64,000 nucleotides of DNA from Pseudomonadaceae bacterium SI-3 (GTDB lineage Bacteria; Pseudomonadota; Gammaproteobacteria; Pseudomonadales; Pseudomonadaceae): positions 2,542,001 through 2,606,000 of the forward strand of contig CP026511.1 in NCBI GenBank assembly GCA_004010935.1, in the 5' to 3' direction. Position 1 is the stretch's first letter. Every line of letters starts with the position of its first letter. The notes under the pieces were generated by a model. That model saw nothing but the letters and a program-made list of their open reading frames with translations. It was not told the DNA's origin and searched no databases. Both the position numbers and the translations under genes were made by a program. Positions 18,601 through 26,998 of the stretch are shown here, piece by piece.

Positions 18601-19563
18601 ACGCCCACGCTGATCGAACTCGAACGTCTTGACGAGCTGCAGCAGGAAGTCTTCGGCCCGGTGCTGCACGTATTGCGCTATCGCCGCACGGAGATGGACC
18701 AACTTCTGGACCAGATCAACGCGGCGGGCTACGGATTGACCTTGGGTGTGCATACCCGCATCGATGAAACCATCGCCAAGGTCATCGAACGTGCCAAGGT
18801 CGGCAACCTCTACGTCAACCGCAACATTGTTGGCGCAGTAGTAGGGGTGCAGCCGTTCGGTGGTGAAGGCCTTTCCGGTACCGGACCCAAGGCTGGCGGC
18901 CCGCTGTATCTGTATCGCCTGCTATCGGAGCGGCCACACGACGCGCTGTTGCGCGCACTGAACTTCGGCGGTACGCAGACGCTACCCGAGGTGCGTCGCG
19001 CCCCCGCCCAGGCCGACGCCGCCCGGCAGTTCCAGGACTGGGCTCGGCAAACCGGCCGGGAAGCAATTGCTGCCCTCTGTGAGCGCTACGCCAACCAATC
19101 CCAGAGCGGTACCACTCGCTTGCTCAACGGCCCAACCGGTGAGCGCAACAGCTACAGCCTGCTGCCACGCGAGCATGTGCTGTGTCTGGCAGACGATGAA
19201 GGTGACCTGATGATCCAGCTGGCGGCGGTATTGGCCGTTGGCACCGAGGCCGTGCTACCGGATGTCCCGCCGGCGCGAGCGCTTCACGCCTCGCTCCCTC
19301 AGACGGTCCAAGCCAGGATCACCTTGACCTCGGACTGGACCAGCGACGCGACGCGTTTCGATTTGGTGCTGTACCACGGCGGGCCCGACCAGCTGCTCGA
19401 CGTCAGCCAGCGGCTGTCGCAACGCAGCGGTCCGATTGTCGGTGTGCAGGGAATGGCCAGCGGCGATACCGACATTCCTCTGGAGCGGCTGTTGATTGAG
19501 CGCGCGTTGAGCATCAATACCGCTGCGGCGGGCGGCAATGCGAGTCTGATGACCATCGGCTGA
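15616..19563 (+). CDS. putA: Trifunctional PutA: proline dehydrogenase, P5C dehydrogenase and repressor
   Basis: 1315 residues, close to the roughly 1320 of E. coli PutA and collinear with it. It oxidises proline to glutamate at the membrane: FAD-linked proline dehydrogenase, then NAD-linked glutamate-semialdehyde dehydrogenase. Residues 1-47 form a ribbon-helix-helix (TLGITLDEATRDRLEDAARR), so it should also act as the put repressor. The PRODH barrel runs from about 80 to 560 (GRGIYEGPGISIKLSALHPR, RLVKGAYWDSEIK, FATHNAHT). The ALDH domain runs from about 600 to 1130, with SPWNFPLAIFTGQ, GETGG-type Glu region (IAETGGQNAM) and catalytic Cys in SAGQRCSALRV. The C-terminal ALDH-like domain ends SINTAAAGGNASLMTIG. 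The start is chosen at 15616 because GGAGG precedes it and it gives the RHH; a longer frame reaches 15466. Confidence 0.97.
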   Translation: MVTSTLGITLDEATRDRLEDAARRIERPPQWVIEQALLRYLEEVERDTSPPEAEAVSHVGEDQTANLVPGSQPFIEFAQSILPQSVLRAAITAAYRRPEPEALPMLLEQARLSPEKAEATRRLALRIAEKLRNQKSAGGRQGLVQGLLQEFSLSSQEGVALMCLAEALLRVPDRGTRDALIRDKISTGNWQPHLGNSQSVFVNAATWGLMLTGRLVATHNETSLSSSLNRLIGKGGEPLIRKGVDMAMRLMGEQFVTGETINEALTNAQTMEAKGFRYSYDMLGEAALTAADARRYLASYEQAIHSIGMASRGRGIYEGPGISIKLSALHPRYSRAQYDRVMDELYPVLVSLTELARRYDIGINIDAEEADRLELSLELLERLCFEPSLADWNGIGFVIQAYQKRCPYTVDFLIDLAKRSHHRLMIRLVKGAYWDSEIKLAQLNGLEGYPVYTRKAYTDVSFIACARKLLAAPEAIYPQFATHNAHTLAAVYHLAGQNYYPGQYEFQCLHGMGEPLYEQVVGKEDGRLNRPCRIYAPVGSHETLLAYLVRRLLENGANTSFVNRIADKSISLEELVADPVTTVEQMFASEGTLGLPHPRIPLPQHLYGPGRLNACGLDLSNEQRLASLSSALLAGARQRLTAAPLLGCDAVSTNSAAPLLNPADHRDTVGHVQEASEADVDNALRCALDCASAWRSTPPAERAAALAKAADLMEQRMQQLLGVLIREAGKSYANAIAEVREAVDFLRFYGAEVRDNFHNDTHVPLGPVVCISPWNFPLAIFTGQICAALGAGNTVLAKPAEQTPLIAMLGVQILHEAGIPKGALQLLPGRGETVGAQLVADERIRGVMFTGSTAVASILQRSIAGRLDERGRSIPLIAETGGQNAMIVDSSALAEQVVMDVMASAFDSAGQRCSALRVFCIQEDVAERVIGMLKGAMAEARMGNPQRLSVDVGPVIDSEARDTIERHLQAMRDKGRRVHQLARVDEKECAHGTFVTPTLIELERLDELQQEVFGPVLHVLRYRRTEMDQLLDQINAAGYGLTLGVHTRIDETIAKVIERAKVGNLYVNRNIVGAVVGVQPFGGEGLSGTGPKAGGPLYLYRLLSERPHDALLRALNFGGTQTLPEVRRAPAQADAARQFQDWARQTGREAIAALCERYANQSQSGTTRLLNGPTGERNSYSLLPREHVLCLADDEGDLMIQLAAVLAVGTEAVLPDVPPARALHASLPQTVQARITLTSDWTSDATRFDLVLYHGGPDQLLDVSQRLSQRSGPIVGVQGMASGDTDIPLERLLIERALSINTAAAGGNASLMTIG

Positions 19564-19584
19564 CCAACACAGTTTATCGGCTGT

Positions 19585-19602
19585 AACGGCCCCGCCGGTT
19601 TT
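19585..19602 (+). terminator. Weak terminator candidate after putA
   Basis: A short CGGC/GCCG stem with CCC loop followed by GTTTT, 22 bases after the stop. Short stem, so low confidence. Confidence 0.35.
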
Positions 19603-19672
19603 CGCACGCTGTTGGATCGTCTGATTTCAACGTGCACTTGTCCTGCCGAGCTCAGAAGATCAGCTGCGATTA

Positions 19673-19703
19673 CCTGATTATGGTAATGCGAACGATTTGT
19701 GTT
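19673..19703 (+). promoter_or_regulatory. Fur-box-like region before the siderophore transport operon
   Basis: GATTATGGTAAT carries two Fur-type NAT hexamers and runs into AATGCGAACGATTTGTGTT (19685-19703), which matches a Pseudomonas-type 19-base Fur box at about 13 positions by eye. It lies 64 bases before the MFS gene that opens the uptake operon. Confidence 0.5.
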
Positions 19704-19766
19704 TGATATAGCTTTCAGCTTGACTTAGGATGCAGCCGCCTGACAAACCGAGCGTGCCGCAATCCA

Positions 19767-20981
19767 ATGAAAGTTGCCGTCCATACGAGGATCTCTGTTC
19801 ACCTAGCGATGCTGATCAACATGCTGTCCATTGGCAGCCTGATGATGGTCATGCCGCTTGGGCCGGACCTCGTGCGCGAGCTCGGCATGGAGGCCAGCCA
19901 CGTTGGCTACATCAGCGGCGGCGCAACCTTGGCTGCCGCGCTAAGTGGGTTCGTCAGTGCACCCTGGCTGGATCGTTTCGACCGCAAGCGCGCGCTGATC
20001 ACCCTCCTCGTCCTGCGATTTGCCCTGCTGCTGAGCTGTGCCTGGGCGACCGGCCCCAGCCAGCTGATCGCAATCTTCGTGCTGTCCGGCCTGGTGGCGG
20101 GTCCGATGGGCGCGATTCTGATGGCCACCATGCTCGACCTGATACCGCCTGCGGAGCGTGGCCGTCAGCTTGCCTATGTCGGGATGGGCTTTTCACTCGC
20201 CGCGATTCTGATCATTCCGCTGGCCTTGGAATGTTCGATTCGCTGGAACTGGACGGCACCTTTTTTCCTGTTGGGCGGGACGGGGCTGCTGCTGGCGCTG
20301 CTGTGCCAGTTGTTGCTGCCCAAGCCCGCGGTCGTGGAACGGCCAAAAGCCTCGGTCCGATCGCTGTTGGGTTCGCGCCTCTGCCTGGTCGCACTCGGCA
20401 TCACGTCATTGCAGATGTTTGGGCACTTCCTACTGGTGCCCCATTTCGCCACTTACTTTGAATTCAACCTGGATTTTCCGCGCCCGCATCTGGGTCTGCT
20501 GTATCTGCTCGGCGGCGTCGCCAGCCTTGCGGCCATGCGGATTGGCGGCGCCTGGATCGATCGCGGCAGCGCGGTAACAGTGGTGCTTGTCAGCAGCGGC
20601 TGCCTCTCGCTGGTGACCTTGCTTGGGTTCGCCGCACCGGTGGGCATCTCCCTCTACGTCATCTTCACGCTGTTCATGGCGCTGAGTGCCGTGCGTACCA
20701 ACAGCACCATGACCATTGCCGCCGGCGTTCCCCATGCTCACCAACGCGCAGCATTCATGGCGTTTCAGGGAACGGTTTCGAATGTCGCAGCCGGACTCGG
20801 CAGTTTGTTTTCAGCGCGCTATCTGAGCGAAGGGCCTCAACACCAAGTGATCGGCTTCGAACACCTAGCCGCCTTCTATGCAGTAGCGGGCGTCGTGGCG
20901 GGTATCGGCGTGCTTTATCTGCTTCATGGCATCAGACAGCGCGACATGTGCCTCACCTCAACCAAACAACAGGCGGGCTAA
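19767..20981 (+). CDS. MFS transporter, probable siderophore exporter
   Basis: A 404-residue, roughly 12-helix major facilitator. The loop motif between helices 2 and 3 reads APWLDRFDRKRAL, the MFS signature A region. It opens the + strand operon that continues into a TonB receptor and a FecCD-type importer, downstream of a Fur-like site. This position is typical of EntS-like catecholate exporters, and export of the siderophore made by the convergent NRPS operon is the best reading. Import of the ferric complex cannot be excluded. Confidence 0.8.
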   Translation: MKVAVHTRISVHLAMLINMLSIGSLMMVMPLGPDLVRELGMEASHVGYISGGATLAAALSGFVSAPWLDRFDRKRALITLLVLRFALLLSCAWATGPSQLIAIFVLSGLVAGPMGAILMATMLDLIPPAERGRQLAYVGMGFSLAAILIIPLALECSIRWNWTAPFFLLGGTGLLLALLCQLLLPKPAVVERPKASVRSLLGSRLCLVALGITSLQMFGHFLLVPHFATYFEFNLDFPRPHLGLLYLLGGVASLAAMRIGGAWIDRGSAVTVVLVSSGCLSLVTLLGFAAPVGISLYVIFTLFMALSAVRTNSTMTIAAGVPHAHQRAAFMAFQGTVSNVAAGLGSLFSARYLSEGPQHQVIGFEHLAAFYAVAGVVAGIGVLYLLHGIRQRDMCLTSTKQQAG

Positions 20982-21037
20982 CCCGTCGCGGATACGTGAT
21001 CAGTCCTTTCGACCCTCGAGCAGCAACGGAGCATGCT

Positions 21038-23005
21038 ATGTCAATCGCACTAAACCGGGGTATCAGCCGTCCCCGTCACCTATCCCTGACCATCCTGGCC
21101 AGCCTTATGCCGCTTGCCGCACTCGCGGCCGAGCCTGTTACTCTGGAGCAGCAAGTCATCACCGCCACCCAGACGGCGCACAGCGAGCTCAGCGCGCCGG
21201 CCAGCGTATCGGTGGTGACCCGTGAGGAGCTTGAGCAGAGACCGGTTTACAACCTGGCCGATGCAGTGAAATACCTGCCCGGTGTGCACCTCAACCCGTC
21301 GTCCACGTACGGCCGGCAGGAAATCAAGCTGCGCGGAATGGACTCGGATTACACGCTGTTGCTGGTCAACGGCCGCCGGATCAATTCGCGCGATGCGCTG
21401 TCCTCCAACTATGCCAACGACTTCGATCTGTCCTCGATCCCGATGGCGGCCATCGAGCGCATCGAAGTGATACGCGGCCCGATGTCGTCGCTGTACGGTG
21501 CAGATGCACTGGGCGGTGTGGTCAACGTGATCCTGCGCCAGCCCACCGAAGAGACGAAAGCCGGTATCGCCTACACCTACGAGCACCCCACCGAGGGCGA
21601 GTCGGGTGATGGCCATAAGGCCAGCGGCTACGTCAGTGGTTCGCTGATCGAGAACAAGCTGCTCGGCAATCTGATTCTGGAAACCACTGACCAGGCCGCC
21701 TGGCTCAGCGAACAAACGGTCAATCCGAATACCGATGCCGCGGAACAGCGTCAGGCTAGCAGCGCCTACGGTTCCCTCAGCTGGTTGCTGGACGAACGTC
21801 AGACCATCGACCTGGACATCACCCACCGCAAGGACGATCGCGAGGCCGAGTGGAACAACTTCGGTGCGGTGGTCCTGAACGTGCAGGAGATGGAGCGCTG
21901 GAGCTTTGGACTCGGCCATACCGGCAACTGGGACGGCTTCAACACGCGGGTGCGTTATTACTACGAAAACGTCGAGTTGATGGACGATTCGCAGATCATG
22001 ACGACGCTGCGCGGCATGAAGGGCGACATCGAGCAAAAAAACCACACCGTCGACGGCCAGGTGACTGCATTTCTCGGCAGCCACCTCCTTACCCTCGGCA
22101 GTGAGTTGCGTCGTACCGAGCTGACACACAACCAGAATCTTGGCAGCGAAACCGAGGTGGACCAGAAGGCCGTCTACCTGCAAGACGAGTTTTCTATCGG
22201 TGATCTGGACGTGACCCTGGGTGGACGCCTGGATGACCACGACAGCTTCGGCAGCGAATTCAGTCCGCGGGCCTACGGCGTGTACAACCTCACCGACAAC
22301 TGGGTGATCAAAGGTGGCGTTGGGCGCTCGTTCAAGGCACCAAGCATCTATCAGTCTGACGACACCTATGGCGTATTGGCCTGCCGCGGCATGTGTACGC
22401 TGGTCGGCAACCCGAACCTCAAGCCCGAAACCGCGACCAGCTACGAGATCGGTACGCTCTACCAGAACGAGCGTCTCGAAGCAGGCGTCATATTGTTCAA
22501 CAACGATATCGACGACATGATCATCACCGATACATGGCGAGTCGGATATCGACCTGCCGTGATGACCTATAGCAACGTCAGCAAGGCGCGCGTGCAAGGC
22601 TACGAATTGCAAGGTCGTTACAACCTGAGCGACACCATGGGAGTGCGCGCGAACTACACCTATTCGGATGCCGAAGACCTCGATACCGATGAACAACTGC
22701 GCAACACCCCGCAGCACGTCGCCAATATCGGTTTCGACTGGCAGGCCATGCCCGATCTGGGGCTGAATCTGGACTACCAGTACACCGGCAGCCAACTCCT
22801 CTACGTGTCGGCAGCGCAGCCAAATGTTGAGAGCGGTGCGTTCCATCAACTGAATCTCGGTGCGAAGTACCAGGCCACCCGCGAGTTGTCGCTGAAAGCC
22901 GGCATGAACAACCTGACCAACGAGAAGCGCGACGATGTCGCCCAGTCGGTCGATAACATCCTCATGGGCCGTACAGTGTTCGTTGGCTTCAGCTACGACA
23001 TCTGA
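21038..23005 (+). CDS. TonB-dependent ferric siderophore receptor
   Basis: A 655-residue outer-membrane beta-barrel receptor. A Sec signal peptide ends near ALAALAA-EP. The N-terminal plug (about residues 40-160) includes the TonB-box-like QQVITATQT, VKYLPGVHLN, LLLVNGRR and IERIEVIRGPMSSLYGADALGGVVNVI. The barrel follows with many alternating aromatic strands and FSPRAYGVYNLTDNWVIKGG, and ends GFSYDI. The start is ATG 21038 with GGAG seven bases before; longer frames upstream overlap the MFS gene. It is closest by eye to FepA/IroN-like catecholate receptors, which fits the DHB-based locus. A stem-loop terminator lies just after it. Confidence 0.93.
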   Translation: MSIALNRGISRPRHLSLTILASLMPLAALAAEPVTLEQQVITATQTAHSELSAPASVSVVTREELEQRPVYNLADAVKYLPGVHLNPSSTYGRQEIKLRGMDSDYTLLLVNGRRINSRDALSSNYANDFDLSSIPMAAIERIEVIRGPMSSLYGADALGGVVNVILRQPTEETKAGIAYTYEHPTEGESGDGHKASGYVSGSLIENKLLGNLILETTDQAAWLSEQTVNPNTDAAEQRQASSAYGSLSWLLDERQTIDLDITHRKDDREAEWNNFGAVVLNVQEMERWSFGLGHTGNWDGFNTRVRYYYENVELMDDSQIMTTLRGMKGDIEQKNHTVDGQVTAFLGSHLLTLGSELRRTELTHNQNLGSETEVDQKAVYLQDEFSIGDLDVTLGGRLDDHDSFGSEFSPRAYGVYNLTDNWVIKGGVGRSFKAPSIYQSDDTYGVLACRGMCTLVGNPNLKPETATSYEIGTLYQNERLEAGVILFNNDIDDMIITDTWRVGYRPAVMTYSNVSKARVQGYELQGRYNLSDTMGVRANYTYSDAEDLDTDEQLRNTPQHVANIGFDWQAMPDLGLNLDYQYTGSQLLYVSAAQPNVESGAFHQLNLGAKYQATRELSLKAGMNNLTNEKRDDVAQSVDNILMGRTVFVGFSYDI

Positions 23006-23017
23006 TACCCGCCATTG

Positions 23018-23041
23018 CCCGGCAGCCTGGCTGCCGGGTTT
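23018..23041 (+). terminator. Intra-operon stem-loop after the receptor gene
   Basis: A perfect 9-bp stem CCCGGCAGC/GCTGCCGGG with loop CTG and only three T residues, placed between receptor and permease genes. It probably attenuates distal expression or stabilises the receptor mRNA. Confidence 0.65.
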
Positions 23042-23061
23042 CAGGAGTTTGCTCGAAACCA

Positions 23062-24099
23062 ATGACACGAATTGATTCGACCTTCCCCGGCTACCAGCAA
23101 GCGGTCCTCATGGCTGGCGGCGCGCTTCTGCTGGGCTTGCTGGCGCTCTCGATGAGCACCGGCGCGGGCGTCTACGGCGCGGTCGAGGTGCTGCACTATC
23201 TTCTCGGAAACCAACTCGCCGTGGCGGATGAAAAACTGGCCATGGTGGTAGAGACACTGCGTTTGCCGCGTACGCTGGCAGCGCTCGTTGTTGGCGGAAG
23301 TCTTGCCATCGCCGCCTCGCTGCTGCAAAGCGCAACACGTAATCCGCTGGCCGAACCCGGCTTGCTCGGCGTTAATGCCGGCGCAGTGCTGGGGCTGGTC
23401 ATCGGTCTCATTTTCTACGGCGTCGAATCGACACGGGGCTATCTGCTCTGGTCCGGTGCCGGCGCCCTGCTGGGCAACCTTGTGGTGCTCGGCATCGGCT
23501 TGATGCTGGGTCAGGCCAGCCCACTGAAACTCATCCTCGCCGGCGTCGCGCTGGCTGCAATATTCGGCGGTCTGTCGAATTTCATGTTGCTGTCGACACG
23601 TGTGGCCTTGGAGCAATTTCGGTTCTGGAACCTGGGCTCCCTCTCGGCCACCCGGCTCGACGCGGTGGGCACCGTCACGCCCGTCGCGCTGCTGGGCCTG
23701 GCACTTGCCGGCCTGCTCTGCCGACAACTGACCCTGATGCAAATGGGTGACAGCCAGGCGCGGGCGCTGGGCATTCACACCACCTGGGTGCGACTGGGCG
23801 TCCTGGTCGCCTCGACATTGCTGACGGCCTGCGCAATCTCCCTGGCCGGGCCAGTTGGCTTTGTAGGATTTCTGGCAGCTTACTGCGCTCGACTGATCGA
23901 ACCGGTGGCACTGCTCCGACAGCTGCTGTTCTCGACGCTGTTCGGCATGGTGTTCCTCTTGGCGGCTGATGTGCTGGCGCGCTGGCTGTTGCAACCCTTC
24001 GAGCTGCCGGTCGGCACCTTGCTGGCCGCACTCGGCGCACCGGCGCTGATTGCTATCGTCTTGCGCGGTGGCTTCCGATCCCTGCTGGCGGTGAGGTAA
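23062..24099 (+). CDS. FecCD-family siderophore ABC permease 1
   Basis: A 345-residue inner-membrane permease of the BtuC/FecCD/FepD type with about nine to ten hydrophobic segments. Conserved blocks are RLPRTLAALVVGGSLAIAAS, LLQSATRNPLAEPGLLGVN and GPVGFVGFLAAYCAR. It should pair with the second permease and the ATPase to import the ferric siderophore. The next gene begins three bases on. Confidence 0.92.
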   Translation: MTRIDSTFPGYQQAVLMAGGALLLGLLALSMSTGAGVYGAVEVLHYLLGNQLAVADEKLAMVVETLRLPRTLAALVVGGSLAIAASLLQSATRNPLAEPGLLGVNAGAVLGLVIGLIFYGVESTRGYLLWSGAGALLGNLVVLGIGLMLGQASPLKLILAGVALAAIFGGLSNFMLLSTRVALEQFRFWNLGSLSATRLDAVGTVTPVALLGLALAGLLCRQLTLMQMGDSQARALGIHTTWVRLGVLVASTLLTACAISLAGPVGFVGFLAAYCARLIEPVALLRQLLFSTLFGMVFLLAADVLARWLLQPFELPVGTLLAALGAPALIAIVLRGGFRSLLAVR

Positions 24100-24101
24100 G
24101 C

Positions 24102-25145
24102 ATGGCATCCATCACTCCCAGCGGCGTGTGGACGCTGCGCATGGGCAGCCTGAGTTTGCTGCTGCACCGACGCAATTGGCTGATGTGCGGCCTGCTCACG
24201 CTGCTGCTTGCCATACTGGCTACGCTGGCGATCAGCCTGGGCTCCGGCCAGATGGGCATGCGAGACGTGCTCGCCACCCTGCTTGGCAATGGCAGCAAGC
24301 TGCACGAGATCATGGTGTTCAAGATCCGCATGCCGCGGGTCGCCGCGGCCATTGTTGCCGGCTTTGCCATGGGCATGGCCGGCTGCCTGATCCAGACGCT
24401 GGTGCGCAACCGCCTCGCAACGCCAGACATGATCGGTGTGAACGAAGGCGCCTCGCTGGCGGTTGTCGGTTTTTCCTTATACCTGACGCTGGGCAGCTGG
24501 CCCTGGTGGGCCTCTCCCCTGGGCGCGGTATTGGCCGCCGTAGCGCTGTTCACCCTGTGCCGCCGCCCCGGAGAGCAAGGCTATCTGTTCATCGTCATCG
24601 GTATCGCGCTGTCGGAGCTGCTCGGCGCGATCGGCGACTTCGCCATGTCGACGCAGCCGCTGGTACACCTGGGCAGTCTCTATCTCTGGACCATGGGTCA
24701 CTTCGCTGGGGTCAGCTACCAGACCGTCAACCCGATCGCGCTGGTCCTGCTGGCGCTGTGTCCGCTGTTGGCCTTGGTCAACCGCCCCCTGGCTTTGTTG
24801 CGCTTTGGCGATGCCACTGCGCAGAACCTGGGCATCCGCGTGCCGCTGGTGCAACTCGGCGTGTTGGGCCTGGCCATTCTGGTGGCCTCGCTGGGCACAG
24901 CGATTGGCGGGCCGGTCGTATTCATCGCCATGGCCGCACCGATCCTGGCGTCCTGGCTGGCGCGCGATAACCTTGCCCCGCTTTGGCTATCGGCCCTTTG
25001 CGGAGCGGTGCTGCTACTGGGTAGCGACACGCTGGTGCGGGTGCTGGCGCAGCCGGAAGAGATCCCCACCGGCATCATGACAAGGCTACTCGGCGGCATT
25101 CTGCTGCTTGCGTTGCTACTCAAGGACAGACGAGGGGCTGACTGA
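24102..25145 (+). CDS. FecCD-family siderophore ABC permease 2
   Basis: 347 residues, the FepG-like partner. Blocks are RMPRVAAAIVAGFAMGMAG, LIQTLVRNRLATPDMIGVNEG and GGPVVFIAMAAPILASW. It ends one base into the ATPase start, consistent with a heterodimeric permease made by coupled translation. Confidence 0.92.
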   Translation: MASITPSGVWTLRMGSLSLLLHRRNWLMCGLLTLLLAILATLAISLGSGQMGMRDVLATLLGNGSKLHEIMVFKIRMPRVAAAIVAGFAMGMAGCLIQTLVRNRLATPDMIGVNEGASLAVVGFSLYLTLGSWPWWASPLGAVLAAVALFTLCRRPGEQGYLFIVIGIALSELLGAIGDFAMSTQPLVHLGSLYLWTMGHFAGVSYQTVNPIALVLLALCPLLALVNRPLALLRFGDATAQNLGIRVPLVQLGVLGLAILVASLGTAIGGPVVFIAMAAPILASWLARDNLAPLWLSALCGAVLLLGSDTLVRVLAQPEEIPTGIMTRLLGGILLLALLLKDRRGAD

Positions 25146-26011
25146 TGACCGTACTGAGCGTCGAAAACCTTCATTTCGCCTATCAGGACAAGGTGGTTCT
25201 GGACGACCTTACCTTCTCCCTGCCCAAAGGCCGGTTGATTGGCATCGTCGGGCCCAACGGCAGCGGTAAATCGACCTTGCTCAAGCTGTTGGCGCGTCAG
25301 CTGCCCTTGCAACGTGGCGAAATCCACATCCATGGGCAGTCGCTGTCTCGTTACTCAATAAAAAGCCTGGCCCGTCAGTTGGCGTTTCTTCCCCAGCGCC
25401 CCGTAATGGCCGAGGGGATTCGCGTCGAACAGCTGGTGCAATACGGTCGGCATCCGCATCAGGGATGGTTCAACCAGTGGAGCGACGAGGATGCTCGCCA
25501 GGTCGCTCGCGCTCGCGCGGCCATGCAGCTCGACGCTATCTGGCATCGCCAGGCCTCTTCGCTCTCTGGCGGGCAGGCGCAGCGTGCGTGGCTGGGCATG
25601 ATCCTGGCGCAGAACACCGATCTGATCCTGCTCGACGAACCCACCAGCGCACTGGATATCGGCCATCAGGCCGAAGTCATGGAAGCGGTTCACCGGATCG
25701 CAGCCGAAGGCCGCACGGTGCTGATCGTCATCCATGACCTGGGCATCGCCGCGCGCTATTGCGATGAACTGATTGCCATCGCCGACGGGCAGATTCAGGC
25801 CATGGGGCCTGCCCGCGACGTGATGACCAAAGCGCTGGTGGACCGCCTTTACCAGACCGAGGTGGACATCCTGCCGGCGCCCGGTGACGGCGCTCCGGTG
25901 ATCGTCCCGCGTCGCCGTTCGCTCGCCGAGTCTGCGCTTCCCGCCTCTGCGCCATCAGCCACCCGCACCCCAGCGGTGCCCGAACCCGCTCAAAAGGACA
26001 CAACCCAATGA
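25145..26011 (+). CDS. Ferric siderophore ABC transporter ATPase
   Basis: 288 residues. Walker A GPNGSGKST near residue 37, signature LSGGQAQRAW, Walker B LILLDEPTSALD and switch HDLG are all intact. It resembles FepC/FhuC. An Ala/Pro-rich tail of about 40 residues follows the core domain. It overlaps the periplasmic binding protein gene by ATGA. Confidence 0.95.
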   Translation: MTVLSVENLHFAYQDKVVLDDLTFSLPKGRLIGIVGPNGSGKSTLLKLLARQLPLQRGEIHIHGQSLSRYSIKSLARQLAFLPQRPVMAEGIRVEQLVQYGRHPHQGWFNQWSDEDARQVARARAAMQLDAIWHRQASSLSGGQAQRAWLGMILAQNTDLILLDEPTSALDIGHQAEVMEAVHRIAAEGRTVLIVIHDLGIAARYCDELIAIADGQIQAMGPARDVMTKALVDRLYQTEVDILPAPGDGAPVIVPRRRSLAESALPASAPSATRTPAVPEPAQKDTTQ

Positions 26012-26952
26012 TCAAACGAACCCCCTGGAACCTCACCATCGCACTTATAGCGGGGTTGATGACGCTCAGTGCGCACGCCGCTACCCGTCAGGTGGAAGAT
26101 GCGTTCGGCAACACCGTCACCGTTCCGGCCGAGCCTGAGCGTGTTGTCACGCTCAACGAAATCGATCTGGATACGGCGCTGACACTGGGGGTGACGCCGA
26201 TCGGCACCGTTAACGGACGCGGCCAGGCTGCACCGCCGCGTTACCTGGAAGGCAAGGTGCCAACAGGCATCAAGGTCGTCGGCGATCTGGACAACCCCAA
26301 CCTGGAGACACTGCTTGAGCTGGAACCGGATCTGATCCTTACCGGTCCGGTCAAGCCAGAGCAGCTGGCGATACTCAACGAGATCGCGCCGACCGTCACG
26401 ACCTTTAAATGGGCCGAACCTTGGCAGTCCAGCATGCAGCGAACCGCTCATGTGCTGAACAAGAATGATGAAGCCAAGGCTTTTCTGGACCGCTACGAAG
26501 CACGTGCAGCCGAGGCGCGTGAGCGTCTGAAGGACCATCAAGGCGAGACGTTCAGTATCGTTCGCTGGAACCCGAAGGGCCCGTCCTACATGTTCAAGGA
26601 CGCGTTCTCCAGCACTGTGGTGGAAGACGTCGGCCTGGTCCGCCCGGTTCACCAGCAGGACCCAGGCCACACTCATTCCATGGCACTGAGCCTTGAATCC
26701 CTTGAACTACTGGATGCGGACTGGCTGGTGATCGGGACTCTGGCCACCAGCGGCGAAGCCGTCGAGGCGCTTAGCCAGGCTGAAGAAACACCGGCGTTCC
26801 GCCAGCTCTCGTCTATCGAGGCCAAGCGTTTCGCCGCCGTCGATGGGTCGCTATGGACCTCGTTGGGTGGGCCAATGGCTGCCCTGCAGGTGATCGAAGA
26901 TGTGGAATCCATCGTCGGCAAAACAGACGCTGAGCCGGTCGCGAAAAACTAA
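26008..26952 (+). CDS. Periplasmic siderophore-binding protein
   Basis: 314 residues with a Sec leader cut near LSAHA-AT. It has the class III binding-protein fold used by FepB/FatB-type proteins: VEDAFGNTVTVPAEPERVVTLN, a Pro/Gly-rich NGRGQAAPPRY segment, and the two-lobed helix backbone. No lipobox cysteine, so it should be soluble in the periplasm. It is the last gene of the uptake operon, 46 bases from the convergent biosynthesis operon. Confidence 0.9.
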   Translation: MIKRTPWNLTIALIAGLMTLSAHAATRQVEDAFGNTVTVPAEPERVVTLNEIDLDTALTLGVTPIGTVNGRGQAAPPRYLEGKVPTGIKVVGDLDNPNLETLLELEPDLILTGPVKPEQLAILNEIAPTVTTFKWAEPWQSSMQRTAHVLNKNDEAKAFLDRYEARAAEARERLKDHQGETFSIVRWNPKGPSYMFKDAFSSTVVEDVGLVRPVHQQDPGHTHSMALSLESLELLDADWLVIGTLATSGEAVEALSQAEETPAFRQLSSIEAKRFAAVDGSLWTSLGGPMAALQVIEDVESIVGKTDAEPVAKN

Positions 26953-26962
26953 CGCAGATTGC

Positions 26963-26985
26963 CCCGTGGCCGCCCGGGCCACGGG
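26963..26985. terminator. Shared stem-loop between convergent siderophore operons
   Basis: CCCGTGGCC/GGCCACGGG, 9 bp with loop GCCCG, centred in the 46-base gap between the last genes of the two operons. It lacks a T run but could act in both directions. Confidence 0.6.
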
Positions 26986-26998
26986 CTAGCGCACTCGA

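Noticed and set aside
21080..23068. 662-residue minus-strand frame across the TonB receptor
   Set aside because: Its composition is that of an antisense shadow, while the + strand has signal peptide, plug and barrel motifs.
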